Assembly (NCBI RefSeq): GCF_001434395.1
Contig: NZ_AZFS01000061.1
Span: forward strand, 162,803-226,676
Direction of reading: 5' to 3'
DNA length: 63,874 bases
From: Levilactobacillus hammesii DSM 16381
GTDB lineage: Bacteria > Bacillota > Bacilli > Lactobacillales > Lactobacillaceae
The position numbers were made by a program, and so were the translations under genes. Of this stretch, positions 33,130-42,376 are shown piece by piece. The notes under the pieces are model-generated. The model was not told the origin of the DNA. It did no database searches and saw only the letters and a list, made by a program, of their open reading frames with translations. Positions within the stretch are counted from its first letter, which is position 1. Each line of letters opens with the position of its first letter.

Positions 33130-33322
33130 ATACGTTCATTATACAACGTTAATCGCCTAGAATGACGAATCGATGAGGCCTTTATTTGGAAAATGCCAGT
33201 CCGTCTACGACGCGTACGCTCCAAAATTTCCCGGGTTATTTTTCTGAACTTAAAAAACGATAACGTCCCAGATGCTTTTACAATGCACGCTTCCCCCAAA
33301 TAACGCTTTGCTGAATTTCAAA

Positions 33323-33348
33323 AAAGGCCAGCATCTATACTGACCTTT
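33323..33348 (-). terminator. terminator after the membrane XRE gene
   Basis: AAAGGCCAG / CTGACCTTT with one mismatch and a TTTTTT run on the minus strand. Confidence 0.6.
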
Positions 33349-33352
33349 CAGA

Positions 33353-33874
33353 CTATCCCTGTGTTCGTAAGCCATCGCCAAAACCAATCAAGACATCCGC
33401 CATCTGTGGCAACAGCAACAAGGCCAAAATCACGATTGCCAAACCAATCACCACTCGTGTCAACGGCGCGCTCCGCTGCCGTTGCTGGCGATAAATGAGT
33501 CCCATCAGTACCAGAACGCCCACGAGAACCGGCGTCTGCACCCAATCCGTCATAGTCGCCACCGACACGCCCAGGCTCAACATCCCAATAGCTAGTGGAA
33601 TGGCGATCCCCAGTCCACAAACAGCGATAAGACCCAGTGGCGCGGTTACCGGCCGCTTCAAAGTTTTCACTAACCGGTCATCTCCCCGGATCAACTCATC
33701 AATCGTGACGTTGAAAGTATCACTAAGCAACAGCACATTGGCGAAACTTGGGAGCGTGGTTCCCTGTTCCCAAGTCGAAATGGACTGACGGGAAATCTTT
33801 AGTCGCTCCGCTAGCACCTGTTGCGACCATCCCCGTGACTCACGTTGGATTTTAATCTGTTCACCAATTGTCAA
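33353..33874 (-). CDS. membrane-anchored XRE-family regulator
   Basis: A 173-residue protein. An N-terminal Cro/CI-type HTH (about 1-60: IGEQIKIQRESRGWSQQVLAERLKISRQSISTWEQG) is followed by about three membrane helices (about 80-105, 108-126, 141-162). Regulators of this plan sense the membrane or a partner and are common in Firmicutes; the signal is unknown. The TTG at 33874 is preferred because GGAGG lies eight bases upstream; the adjacent GTG (33877) is also possible. The gene is divergent from the secreted protein at 34084, which could be a target. Confidence 0.75.
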   Translation of the reverse strand: MTIGEQIKIQRESRGWSQQVLAERLKISRQSISTWEQGTTLPSFANVLLLSDTFNVTIDELIRGDDRLVKTLKRPVTAPLGLIAVCGLGIAIPLAIGMLSLGVSVATMTDWVQTPVLVGVLVLMGLIYRQQRQRSAPLTRVVIGLAIVILALLLLPQMADVLIGFGDGLRTQG

Positions 33875-34083
33875 CACAATCCCCTCCTCTGAAACTAAAT
33901 TCAGTCTACACAACTTGGCCGATAAATACCCGCATGGTTTGCTTGCTCTGGAAAATTCCGAAATATATAACCCGGGTTAACCGCCGAAATTCGCGGCACA
34001 AAAGAACATTTGTTCGTTTATTTTTCTGAAAGTTTCCGGTATACTGAACGTATCTCAATTTTCGTAGGAGGCTAGGTCACCGC

Positions 34084-34983
34084 ATGCACAAGTTCTTTAA
34101 ATTCAGTGTCGGGCTGTTAGCCTTTTTGGCAGCATTAGTTGTCGGCACCCGGCCAATCAGTGCCCAAACCGAAAAGCCCAGTGCACTGGTTAAGGTCGGT
34201 AACTTTACGGCCAGCACTGACTTTCTCAATCTCAGTCAATACTTTGAATTAACCCGGACCATTAAGGTGAAGGTCAATTTCGTGCCAACACACAAGGTTG
34301 GTCACGCCATCAGCCGCGACCTCACCCTGCCAGTCGGCACGGTGGTGGCCGGTAATCTCACGAGCACCAAATCGGGCGACTTTCTGGTCCCCACCCTGCA
34401 ACTCTATTTGGCCCGCCTAAGCTATCCGCTGATTCAACAGAGTGCACCGGTCGGTTACACCATCGACCCGGGTGCCGGTGCCTACGATCCACAGGCGACG
34501 TTGAAGGCCACGGATAAGCTTACCGCCTTCAAGCGCATCTCGGCCCCAAAATTCATGCCAGCCTACAGCCACGGCGATTTGTATCTAGGTGGGGCCAAGG
34601 CCGCCCTGAGTGCCGAGGAGACGACCACGGCCAGCATTCGCGTCACACCGGATGGCTACGTGGAATACATGACCTACGATGACAAGGCTAACGCGGGATT
34701 GGGCTTCATGCAAAAGCCCACCGGAATGGCTAAGATCACCAAAACTAGCTTTCACGATCCTTACCGGGTGCTGTATTTCAGCCACAGTCTGACGGGACTT
34801 AAGACCAAACGCGTGAGTCACAGTGGCCCCTATCAGTACAGTCTCACCCTTAAAAACTTACATGATCCCCAACACAACGCCGGTAACGAGGACAACGGAA
34901 TTGCCGGTACCTTTGATAGTCTGTACCGAATCAGTGGTCGGACATACTTTACGTTCATTGGCTATGATGGGGTTAGCGGTTAA
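34084..34983 (+). CDS. secreted protein of unknown function
   Basis: A 299-residue exported protein. A signal peptide covers about 1-27 (KFSVGLLAFLAALVVGT, then PISAQ). The mature part appears all-beta, with alternating Thr/Ser/Val segments such as ADLTLP-like RDLTLPVGTVVAGNLTS and a C-terminal GIAGTFDSLYRISGRTYFTFIGYDG. No wall anchor, repeat or catalytic motif is seen, and I do not recognise the family. GGAGG precedes the ATG at a somewhat long distance. It is convergent with the Wadjet-like operon and ends in a strong terminator. Confidence 0.65.
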   Translation: MHKFFKFSVGLLAFLAALVVGTRPISAQTEKPSALVKVGNFTASTDFLNLSQYFELTRTIKVKVNFVPTHKVGHAISRDLTLPVGTVVAGNLTSTKSGDFLVPTLQLYLARLSYPLIQQSAPVGYTIDPGAGAYDPQATLKATDKLTAFKRISAPKFMPAYSHGDLYLGGAKAALSAEETTTASIRVTPDGYVEYMTYDDKANAGLGFMQKPTGMAKITKTSFHDPYRVLYFSHSLTGLKTKRVSHSGPYQYSLTLKNLHDPQHNAGNEDNGIAGTFDSLYRISGRTYFTFIGYDGVSG

Positions 34984-34985
34984 CT

Positions 34986-35022
34986 AAAAAAACGGATGAC
35001 GTGATTGCGCCATCCGTTTTTT
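34986..35022 (+). terminator. terminator after the secreted protein gene at 34084
   Basis: AAAAAACGGATG / CATCCGTTTTTT perfect stem. Confidence 0.85.
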
Positions 35023-35082
35023 AAACCGCAAATTTCTGTGCAAAGACCGATTCAGTAGATCGTCATTTACCTACTGGCAGAC

Positions 35083-35898
35083 TTATAGGCAATCTTCTTT
35101 CAGCCAAGCCGCGATTAACCGCTCATACACCGCAATCAGCTGCTCTTGCTCAACAAAGACACCAAACAAGTGAATAGAATCTAATTCTTGCTGAAAGATC
35201 GGTGTTTGTACCGTTAGCTGCCGTGTTCGTTTGACGTTGACCTTTCCCATCATCGTTAACCATCTCGCAACATTCGCCGGTGATTGAATCGCTGTGAATG
35301 TCGCTACCGGTGTCCGCCGAAGCTTGCGAAAAAGGTTGTCCGCCATCTGAATACCGCGGCTATCCAGATCGCCGATGTAAGTAAACGCCATGCCACGGGC
35401 TTCCAGGCGTTGGATAAGCCTTACATACGCCGTATTAAAATCATTTCCCGACTGATTAATCAGTGGCCAATCCGGATGCAACTTTGCTAACCAAATGAAG
35501 ACACCATTGTTCTCCACAATCACCGCCCGTTGAGTCGCTAACGGATAGTCTCCCAATGCCGAGATTTGCCATGGATTCAGCGTCAACGGTTGTGGTAAGT
35601 CCGTTCGAAAAACATTCGTGCAGGTAAAAGCCATACCGATCATTTTTGCCGACAATTCATTCACCGGCTGACCGTTAAAACAGTTTTCCAACACCCATTG
35701 ATAATAGTCGTACACTGCCGGATTTTCATGCGCATCATTCAGGCTGTGTGCCGTCAACCCCAGATCAACCGCCTGTTGCCCCCGTGGTGGCAGCAATTCT
35801 CCCTTCGCAATTTTAGCAAAAAGGGCATCTAGTTTGGCCGCCTCTGCCGGCGCCTTCCGTGACATCGCTTCCTCATAGGCCTTACGATACGGACTCAT
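35083..35898 (-). CDS. jetD: Wadjet JetD-like Toprim nuclease subunit (DUF2399-like)
   Basis: A 271-residue protein resembling the topoisomerase/Spo11-like subunit of Wadjet plasmid- and phage-defence complexes. The Toprim-type metal site is visible as Glu129 in AVIVENNG and the Asp pair in YIGDLDSRGIQMADNL (Asp177 and Asp179). The N-terminal part is a small winged-helix-like region. In Wadjet, JetD cuts circular plasmid DNA after loop extrusion by the JetABC motor. The ATG at 35898 lies 17 bp inside the JetC gene and has GGGAGG upstream, so the two are translated together. The small size and DUF2399-like core suggest type II or III rather than type I. Confidence 0.75.
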   Translation of the reverse strand: MSPYRKAYEEAMSRKAPAEAAKLDALFAKIAKGELLPPRGQQAVDLGLTAHSLNDAHENPAVYDYYQWVLENCFNGQPVNELSAKMIGMAFTCTNVFRTDLPQPLTLNPWQISALGDYPLATQRAVIVENNGVFIWLAKLHPDWPLINQSGNDFNTAYVRLIQRLEARGMAFTYIGDLDSRGIQMADNLFRKLRRTPVATFTAIQSPANVARWLTMMGKVNVKRTRQLTVQTPIFQQELDSIHLFGVFVEQEQLIAVYERLIAAWLKEDCL

Positions 35899-38800
35899 GG
35901 ACGGCCTCCCAAGTCAACGCTTTATGGACCTGATTCAAATGGAATCGCTGGTCATTATCAGCTTTGGGGGCAATCACCTCGTAGGCGATGTTATCCACAC
36001 CATCGGCTAAAATTTTATTCTGGGCGCCACCGGGCATCGTTGCAATAAAGTTGAAACCAAAACGGGCAATCGTCTTCGCAAACGATTTGGCCGTTTCCGG
36101 ATCCAACTTATCCGCAAACTCATCGAACATGACGAGGTAAGGGGCATCGGTCAAACTGGCCTGTCGCAGAACCATCTTAGGAACCAACAACAACGGCAGC
36201 ACCATCGCTTGCGCCTTTTCAGCCCCCGATCCACCGGACTGAACAAATTTATCATCAACCTCTTCATAATGATTCTCATCGCTCTGCCGGCGTTTGATCA
36301 AGACCTTGAAATCCGACCACTGCCGCGTATCCAACATTTCCTGCGCCTTGTGCATGAAGGCTTCATCATCGTCAGCGACCGACAAGTCATTGGCCAGCTT
36401 CCGCAAACGATCCGAAATTTCGGCTTCCAGATTTGGCCGTTGCGTCAATTGTGGATTTCGTGCCTCCGCAATCACCTGAGCCGTCACATTGGCCGGCGTT
36501 AAGGCAACCTTCAACTTAATACTCTGCTCGCGGCTGACACCTTCACTCAGCATCTGATTGTAACTATCGATTAAGTTATATTGTGTCATAATGGTACTGA
36601 TAGCCGATGCCAAGTAATACTGCTGAGCCGCATCATTTCCGGATTGAAGCACCGACAACGCTTGTTCCACGTGAGACTCATCCGATTTCATCAAAATAAT
36701 CGCATCATTGATGCCAAAAGCGACCACATTCAATTCATTTTTTATCACAGACCGTTGCTGACGCATCGCACTGGCTTCCGCCGTATGTCCCCGTTCCTCG
36801 AATACGGTGTCCAACGCATTACGATCGATGCCATCCTGATTATTATGGTGAATTAATTTACTAATCTGACTGGATAAATCTTCAAAATGACTGTTCCGAA
36901 CCTCACTGGCATGCCCCTGAACAAACGCTAAAACGTCTTCTGCCGTCGCTAAGTTGACCTGCTCGGGCCGGTATGGCGATAGCGTCTGTAAGGCCGCTTC
37001 AATGCGCTGACGTAATTCGGCTAGCGCCTGTTGCTGTTGTGTCATGTCAGCGGTCAACGTCTTGATTTCCCCCTGAGCGGTCGCTTGTTGACCACTAAAG
37101 TCTTGTTGTTGGTCGCGTAAACGATGTTGTTCCATCTCCACCTGCTTGATCTTGTCGTTAATCGTCAAATCGACTACCAAGGCATCTCGCCGCTGTGTCA
37201 CGGTGGCGATCTCTGCCGTAACCAGGTCTTCATCGAAGCCCGATTCCATCGACCCTTGGACATCCTGAATTCGGCCAATCAAGTCGGACTGCTTCTCAGC
37301 TAATCGCTGGCTTTTCTGCTCGCTAACCGTCAATTTTGCCAAGATATCGGCCAGCGCCTGTTGCTTGTCAGAAAGCTCCGCCAGCTTCGTAGGCGTTGCT
37401 AAGTTTGCTTTCAAATCAGAATGTGCCTTCAGTAATTCTTGTTGATGGTCCACCAACCGCTGGAACTCGGCATTCATTTTAGCCGCTCCGGCTTCATGAA
37501 CCTCCTGGTTATCCTGATGCAAGTCCTTCCGCACGCGAGACTGCAAGGCACCACTAGCATGTTGATCGATTCGACTGTCTAATTCGCCCTGCATGTCCGT
37601 CACAATTTGAACATCTTGGCTCACGTGCTGCTTCGCCCGTTCGTCGTCTTGATAGCGTTGGCACAACCGCTGTTGCTCACGTACGTAGCTTGCCAATCGT
37701 TTAGCCAATACGGCAGGATCAACTTCACTTACGACTTGCATGAGCTCGGTTAAGCCAGTGGCCCGCGTTGCCAAATCCGTTAACAGTGGTCGTAACTGAG
37801 ACTCATGCAGATTCTTTTGCTGGGTCGTCAGTTCCGCCAGTTGTTCCGCAATCGCTGTCGCCTGATCCTCTAGCTCCGCCAATCGCTGCTTTTGCTGGCG
37901 ATATTGCTTTAACCGCCGTTCCAAATCAACCAGCCGCTGTTCGTACTGTTTGCGTTGTTCCGCAATCGTCGCCTGATTGGCTTTTTCTTGCCGCAACTTT
38001 TTCAGAGTCAGCGTGGATTGTTCTAAGTTAGTCTGCAAAAGCGCCAACTTCTTCTCAAATTTAACGATCCGTTGCTTGGCCTGCACACACTTCTCTTGCT
38101 TCATCTCATAGTCATGCTGTGTTTGGCTATACGCCTGCAACATGCGTTCATCGATCCGATTTAAGTTTCGCCAAAAAATCTCTTTTTTCATTTTTTGTAA
38201 ACGATCCTGAGCTCGCCGAATTCGCTGCAAACTGCCGTTGGTCCGATTAACCTCACGTTGTGCCGAAGCCACGTCATTGATGATTTGCGCATCAATTCCC
38301 TCCTGCGCATTCTTTAAGGCCTCACGAATCGGCGTGAAGCGGGCATTACCAGCCGTTAAAATTGGTGACGCCAATAACCGGTAAACAGCAGCCAATTTGG
38401 TCAGCTCCGTACCGCTACTGAAACCGTAAACTTTGGTCGCCACGTAGGTGTGATACTCCTCGACCGTTTTAAAGACATGAAACTGCTTGCCTAGATCTTC
38501 GTTAGCCGCGACAAAGTCTGCATATTCTAGGCTTGCGCCCGCCTCATCAGTCGTGACCACATCAACTGGCGTCGTCACATCAGTGGTTAACACCACGAAC
38601 CACCACGTTGGCTGGCGTTTCTCACTCACATTACGGTGTGCCCCGATCCCTAGGATGGCTTGTCGCTGAGCGGATTGCAGCCGCAGATAACTGTAGCCGG
38701 TGCGCACCTTCATTGCACCTGGCCCCCACCCCAACAACATGCTGTTAAATGTCCGCATATCGCGAGAACTGTTCCGTGGCCCCGTCGTACGGTCAACCCG

Positions 38801-39013
38801 ATCCGTTCCCCTCGCCGGATTAAATGACGGCGTGGCGATTGAACCATCGATAAGCATTGGGAAGAAGCAGTTCGCTAAGGTCGTCTTCCCAGCGGCGTTT
38901 TCACCGATGAGGGTCAGGTTCCCATTAACCGCCGCTGGCATGTCTAACGTCTGGTACTTGTTGAAATTTCTTAGGTGAAAACTCACCGGTGATAAATGTT
39001 CTTGTAACTGCAT
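35882..39013 (-). CDS. jetC: Wadjet JetC-like SMC/MukB-type ATPase
   Basis: A 1043-residue SMC-like motor. The N-terminal head has a Walker A at residues 37-44 (GENAAGKT). Long coiled-coil arms cover about 290-420 and 470-650, rich in Gln, Leu and Glu. The C-terminal head has the ABC signature QSGGSGAEKAQ and the Walker B YLVMFDEFADKLD. In Wadjet systems this ATPase extrudes DNA loops and measures plasmid size. The start at 39013 lies one base after the end of JetB, consistent with a tight operon. All key ATPase motifs appear intact, so loss of function, if any, would come from the missing JetA partner. Confidence 0.85.
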   Translation of the reverse strand: MQLQEHLSPVSFHLRNFNKYQTLDMPAAVNGNLTLIGENAAGKTTLANCFFPMLIDGSIATPSFNPARGTDRVDRTTGPRNSSRDMRTFNSMLLGWGPGAMKVRTGYSYLRLQSAQRQAILGIGAHRNVSEKRQPTWWFVVLTTDVTTPVDVVTTDEAGASLEYADFVAANEDLGKQFHVFKTVEEYHTYVATKVYGFSSGTELTKLAAVYRLLASPILTAGNARFTPIREALKNAQEGIDAQIINDVASAQREVNRTNGSLQRIRRAQDRLQKMKKEIFWRNLNRIDERMLQAYSQTQHDYEMKQEKCVQAKQRIVKFEKKLALLQTNLEQSTLTLKKLRQEKANQATIAEQRKQYEQRLVDLERRLKQYRQQKQRLAELEDQATAIAEQLAELTTQQKNLHESQLRPLLTDLATRATGLTELMQVVSEVDPAVLAKRLASYVREQQRLCQRYQDDERAKQHVSQDVQIVTDMQGELDSRIDQHASGALQSRVRKDLHQDNQEVHEAGAAKMNAEFQRLVDHQQELLKAHSDLKANLATPTKLAELSDKQQALADILAKLTVSEQKSQRLAEKQSDLIGRIQDVQGSMESGFDEDLVTAEIATVTQRRDALVVDLTINDKIKQVEMEQHRLRDQQQDFSGQQATAQGEIKTLTADMTQQQQALAELRQRIEAALQTLSPYRPEQVNLATAEDVLAFVQGHASEVRNSHFEDLSSQISKLIHHNNQDGIDRNALDTVFEERGHTAEASAMRQQRSVIKNELNVVAFGINDAIILMKSDESHVEQALSVLQSGNDAAQQYYLASAISTIMTQYNLIDSYNQMLSEGVSREQSIKLKVALTPANVTAQVIAEARNPQLTQRPNLEAEISDRLRKLANDLSVADDDEAFMHKAQEMLDTRQWSDFKVLIKRRQSDENHYEEVDDKFVQSGGSGAEKAQAMVLPLLLVPKMVLRQASLTDAPYLVMFDEFADKLDPETAKSFAKTIARFGFNFIATMPGGAQNKILADGVDNIAYEVIAPKADNDQRFHLNQVHKALTWEAVHESVS

Positions 39014-39014
39014 A

Positions 39015-39773
39015 TTAAGCGTCCCCTTCGTCTGCCGTGTGCATCGCGAATCGGTGTACCAACGGCGTCGCCATCACATAACCATCCTGAACGCGCGCCA
39101 ACGCATTATCGCGGAGGGCTTCCTTGACCAAACTAATATTGATAGGATACCCCGGTAAAACCTGTTCTGAGACCTGGTGAATCCGCGTTGATAATTGCTC
39201 TTCTGGAATACCAACGCCTAGTGAACGCGCGACGCCAACGGCAATGACAAACGGCTTAGCGGTACTAGGCGTCCGCCGCTCATCCAGTAGCAAGGCATAG
39301 TCATCGCCACACTCCAATACGAACCGATTTGTCTGGCGCCACTGATCGGCAATAATGATCTTATTGGCAATTAAGTCCGGCCATAGTCGCGACGAAGCGG
39401 ATAAGAAGCGTTGATTGAGTAACGCCCGATTGACCCGCTGCGTGGCCGTTAACTCTGGTAACTGATGGGCCACTTGCAACTGATCCACCAAACACTGCGC
39501 AATAAAATTAAAATCTGGACTGACATCCCAATACTCCTCAACCTCCTGGGCCTGATCGTCTTGTTCCGTTTCAGGCTCGTCTTCAGTAAAAAGACCCAGT
39601 TGCTGCACAAACAGGTCAATAATCTGCCGACGAATTTCTTTTTCGTCCAGGTTGACGACCTCACTGTGCACCTGTCGAACCACCGTTCTGACATCCACCA
39701 CCCGGTCCAACTGCGTGTTCTGGAGTTCTGGTAAATTAATAATCGCCGAAAATTGCAAGAACAAGTTAGCCAC
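39015..39773 (-). CDS. jetB: Wadjet JetB-like subunit, 5' end at the IS30 border
   Basis: A 252-residue acidic protein placed where JetB (MukE-like, winged-helix kleisin partner) belongs, directly before the SMC gene. It has an N-terminal helical region (FLQFSAIINLPELQNTQLDRV), an acidic linker (TEDEPETEQDDQAQEVEE) and a C-terminal winged-helix-like part (LVKEALRDNALARVQDGYV). It begins at a GTG (39773) located in the terminal sequence of the IS30 element, without a good ribosome-binding site, so a few native N-terminal residues were probably lost. The JetA gene expected upstream is absent. Family assignment rests on position and general features. Confidence 0.6.
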   Translation of the reverse strand: MANLFLQFSAIINLPELQNTQLDRVVDVRTVVRQVHSEVVNLDEKEIRRQIIDLFVQQLGLFTEDEPETEQDDQAQEVEEYWDVSPDFNFIAQCLVDQLQVAHQLPELTATQRVNRALLNQRFLSASSRLWPDLIANKIIIADQWRQTNRFVLECGDDYALLLDERRTPSTAKPFVIAVGVARSLGVGIPEEQLSTRIHQVSEQVLPGYPINISLVKEALRDNALARVQDGYVMATPLVHRFAMHTADEGDA

Positions 39774-40960
39774 ACAAAACAGCCCCAGGATATTCCGATA
39801 TCAAGATGGTGCCTAGGCCAAGCGCTGAGCCGAGCCGGCGGCGATGGCGAAGCGTTCGGCCGGTGTGTCGTAGTCTAGTAGACGACGAGGTGAACCGTTT
39901 AGCTTGGCTTGGATAGTGGCGATCCTAGCGGGGCTCACCGTATCCAGTGACAAACCTTTAGGTAAATCACGTCGTATCATGCGATTGTGGACTTCATTCG
40001 TGCCCCGTTCACATGATGTGTACGGATGGGCAAAATAGACAGGTGCCGTGTCGGCCATGACGGCCGCTAGGGTCGAGAATTCTGGACCGTTATCGGCGGT
40101 AATTGAACGAATCAGGTGACCATATTGACGTTTGATATCTTGCATGGCATAAGCGACCGAATCCGCATCACGGCCGTCAATTAATCGCAAAATGGCAGTT
40201 CGGGTTTGACGTTCGATCAAGTTCAACACGACGCTCTCATGCCCATTACGCTTACCAACGATCGTATCAATTTCGAAGTGACCGAATTCCGAGCGATCAT
40301 TGGCCGCCTGCGACCGTTCTTCGATCCCGGGGCCGAGCCGCTTTTTGTTTTTAGGAATGTAATGGTGAGCGATGCGGCGCTGGGTCTTCTCCGTTAAATC
40401 GATATTGCGAATCTCTAAAAGTTGGGCATCAATATAGTGGTAAAGGGTCGACGTCGAGACCATCTCTTCCGCAAGAAATTTACAGTCGTGTTTGGCCCGA
40501 CCAACCGCCTCATCCGGTGACCAGTCATCGGCCTTAAAGTGCTCTACAAAGTAGTTTAAGAAGGCTTGGCATTGGTCAAATTTGGAGGAACGGTGGCACC
40601 TTAAGCGATTCATCAGATAACGCGTGTGAGCGGCGTCTGGTAGGTATTTTGAAAAGGGCCGAAGCTTCCCGTTGACGCGCTTAACCTGACGCGTCTGGCC
40701 CCGTCTAAGCTCGTTATTGATTGTTTGTGGACAAACACCGATCGACTTAGCGATAGCGCGGTTAGAGGCACCAGCAGCGTGTAAAGCGGCAATGATTCCA
40801 CGTTCAATTTCGGTCAAATGGTGACCCTTGCGACGAGATATGGTAAGCTGTTCTTGCATCAAGACGAAAACCTCTTTCATTGTTTGTGTAGGAACTTCAA
40901 TGATACCGGATTTTTTCGTCTTGGTGTTTTTATTTTGTGTTAAAAGCAGTGGCTAACTTG
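39762..40960. mobile_element. IS30-family insertion sequence
   Basis: About 1.2 kb holding one DDE transposase gene. Its outer ends carry the inverted 12-mer CAAGTTAGCCAC (39762-39773) / GTGGCTAACTTG (40949-40960), followed inward by ACACAAAA on one side and TTTTGTGT (40933-40940) on the other and by TTCCG-ATATCA-like inner matches. Whether the 12-mer is part of the element or not is unclear. The bases just outside do not form a target duplication, which suggests that the flanks were rearranged after insertion. Confidence 0.75.
39813..40859 (-). CDS. IS30-family transposase
   Basis: A 348-residue transposase that appears complete. The N-terminal HTH region reads HLTEIERGIIAALHAAGASNRAIAKSIGVCPQTINNELRRG, typical of IS30. 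The DDE catalytic triad is visible in GHFEIDTIVGKRNG, SITADNGPEFS and CERGTNEVHNRMIRRDLPKG. A further in-frame ATG exists seven codons upstream (40880); AGAGG suits the inner start. It should be active, and lies on the minus strand like its neighbours. Confidence 0.93.
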   Translation of the reverse strand: MQEQLTISRRKGHHLTEIERGIIAALHAAGASNRAIAKSIGVCPQTINNELRRGQTRQVKRVNGKLRPFSKYLPDAAHTRYLMNRLRCHRSSKFDQCQAFLNYFVEHFKADDWSPDEAVGRAKHDCKFLAEEMVSTSTLYHYIDAQLLEIRNIDLTEKTQRRIAHHYIPKNKKRLGPGIEERSQAANDRSEFGHFEIDTIVGKRNGHESVVLNLIERQTRTAILRLIDGRDADSVAYAMQDIKRQYGHLIRSITADNGPEFSTLAAVMADTAPVYFAHPYTSCERGTNEVHNRMIRRDLPKGLSLDTVSPARIATIQAKLNGSPRRLLDYDTPAERFAIAAGSAQRLA

Positions 40961-42081
40961 ATTTTAAAACTCGCCCGGTTATTTTGATCGGTAAAGTCGC
41001 TATTGCTATAGCTGGCCTCACTCTTTTTGTTGGCTAACGACTCATTCGTCGCCTTCAATTTGGCAAACTCAGCGTCGAAATCGATGTAGGTCTGGCCATT
41101 TTTGTCTTGGTAGACTTCATTGGCGACCAAGTGATCGATGTAAACGCCATTGACCGTTGGCCGGTTAGGGTTGCTGATATCCACGTTGAGGCCTTCACCG
41201 AAGATGACCTTGTTGTCACGCGTTGCCCCCGAAGAAACAAAGGAGCTGTTCGCCAATTTGGTGAAGTTCTGTATGTAAGAAATATCTTTATCGAGAAGTT
41301 CTTCGACGATGTTGGTCCCAAAGTTAACGTTCCCCGTCAGATTTTGTACGGCCAAGTTCCCATTGGTGTGGGCGTTCAGCTCCGCTTCACGCGCAAAGAT
41401 ATGGAAGACGGAGGAAACCCCTAGCAGGTTATCGAGGTCAGGAAAATCATCGTAAACACTCCCACCATCCTGAACGGTGGCTTCCGCTAGCGGCTGAACC
41501 GCCGTGGTTACCTTGGGCAGTTTGCGCTGTGCATTGGCTAAAGCACTGGCAATTTTGGCTTTGGTGTTCTGGACTGACTTGTGCGCTAAACTTTCCCTGA
41601 GTAAAGCTGCACGAGAATTGACGTGACTCAGCTTCTTAGTCTTCTTGTTAGTAGGCGCCTTCACCTTTTTTTGAAGCGTTTTCTTGCTCAACTGATTACC
41701 TGATGATTCATTACTGGTGACCGTATCCTTGTTAACTGACGTCACAGCCGTGGCCTTGGAATCTTTCGTCACTTGACCGCCGTTACCAACATTTTGCGGC
41801 GCCTGGTTACTATTGCTGTCGACGCTACTCGTGATTTTACTATTGGATTGGCTATCACTGCTACTGTTGGCACTGCTCGTACTATCGTTGCCAACATCGC
41901 CACTGCTGCTAACACTCTTCCCCGAAACTAATGAAGACGTCGCTGAGCTACTGTTACTGCTCTCAGCCGCCGCACTGGCAGTTACCGTGGTGCCACCCCC
42001 AATGGCAAGCACAATCGCACAGGCGAAGACCCACTTGCGACCATCTTTATACATCTTGAAATGTGTCCGCTTCATTTCCAT
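40930..42081 (-). pseudogene. KxYKxGKxW-type surface adhesin truncated by the IS element
   Basis: 383 residues of a large exported surface protein. The N-terminus FKMYKDGRKWVFACAIVLAIGGG is a KxYKxGKxW-type signal. A long Ser/Asn-rich low-complexity stalk (about 35-130) precedes a domain with FHIFAREAELNAHTNGNLAVQNLTGNVNFGT, which resembles choice-of-anchor A (adhesive) domains. The frame ends a few codons inside the IS30 terminal sequence (AFNTK), so the rest of the adhesin, including any LPxTG anchor, is missing. The product would be secreted without an anchor, hence most likely non-functional as an adhesin. Confidence 0.7.
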
Positions 42082-42325
42082 CTTATTGTTTCCCTACCTT
42101 TCATCCAAAGTACACCTCCATTTTCGTCCTCTCACGTCAAACATTCAACGTCATTTTGAAATTATTTTTTAGTTTAACAAATTAACCTGTATGCCATTTA
42201 TCCAAATAACCTTTCTGTCTAATTGTAAATCGCCCCCCTAATCGCCCGTGAGTTGCGGAGCGAAAAATAATTGAGACTGAAACTCAACTTTTTTCGTTAG
42301 TATTAGTAAGGAGGGACGAAAAAAA
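42082..42325. other. promoter region of the truncated adhesin
   Basis: A/T-rich and without a gene. GAAAGG lies about 15 bases before the adhesin start. Confidence 0.5.
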
Positions 42326-42353
42326 CGGCACCGACCGTTGGCTGTCAGTGCCG
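42326..42353 (-). terminator. terminator after the LPxTG leucine-rich protein gene
   Basis: CGGCAC-GAC / GTC-GTGCCG stem with CGTTTTTTTCG on the minus strand. Confidence 0.7.
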
Positions 42354-42376
42354 CTTACTTAAGACGATGCTCACAA

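Noticed and set aside
31313-33160. Long plus-strand open frames opposite lacL, up to 267 codons
   Set aside because: They are antisense shadows of a G+C-rich coding gene; no ribosome-binding sites and no recognisable domains.
39762-40960. The flanking 12-mers as target site duplication
   Set aside because: They are inverted, not direct, and too long for IS30-type duplications.
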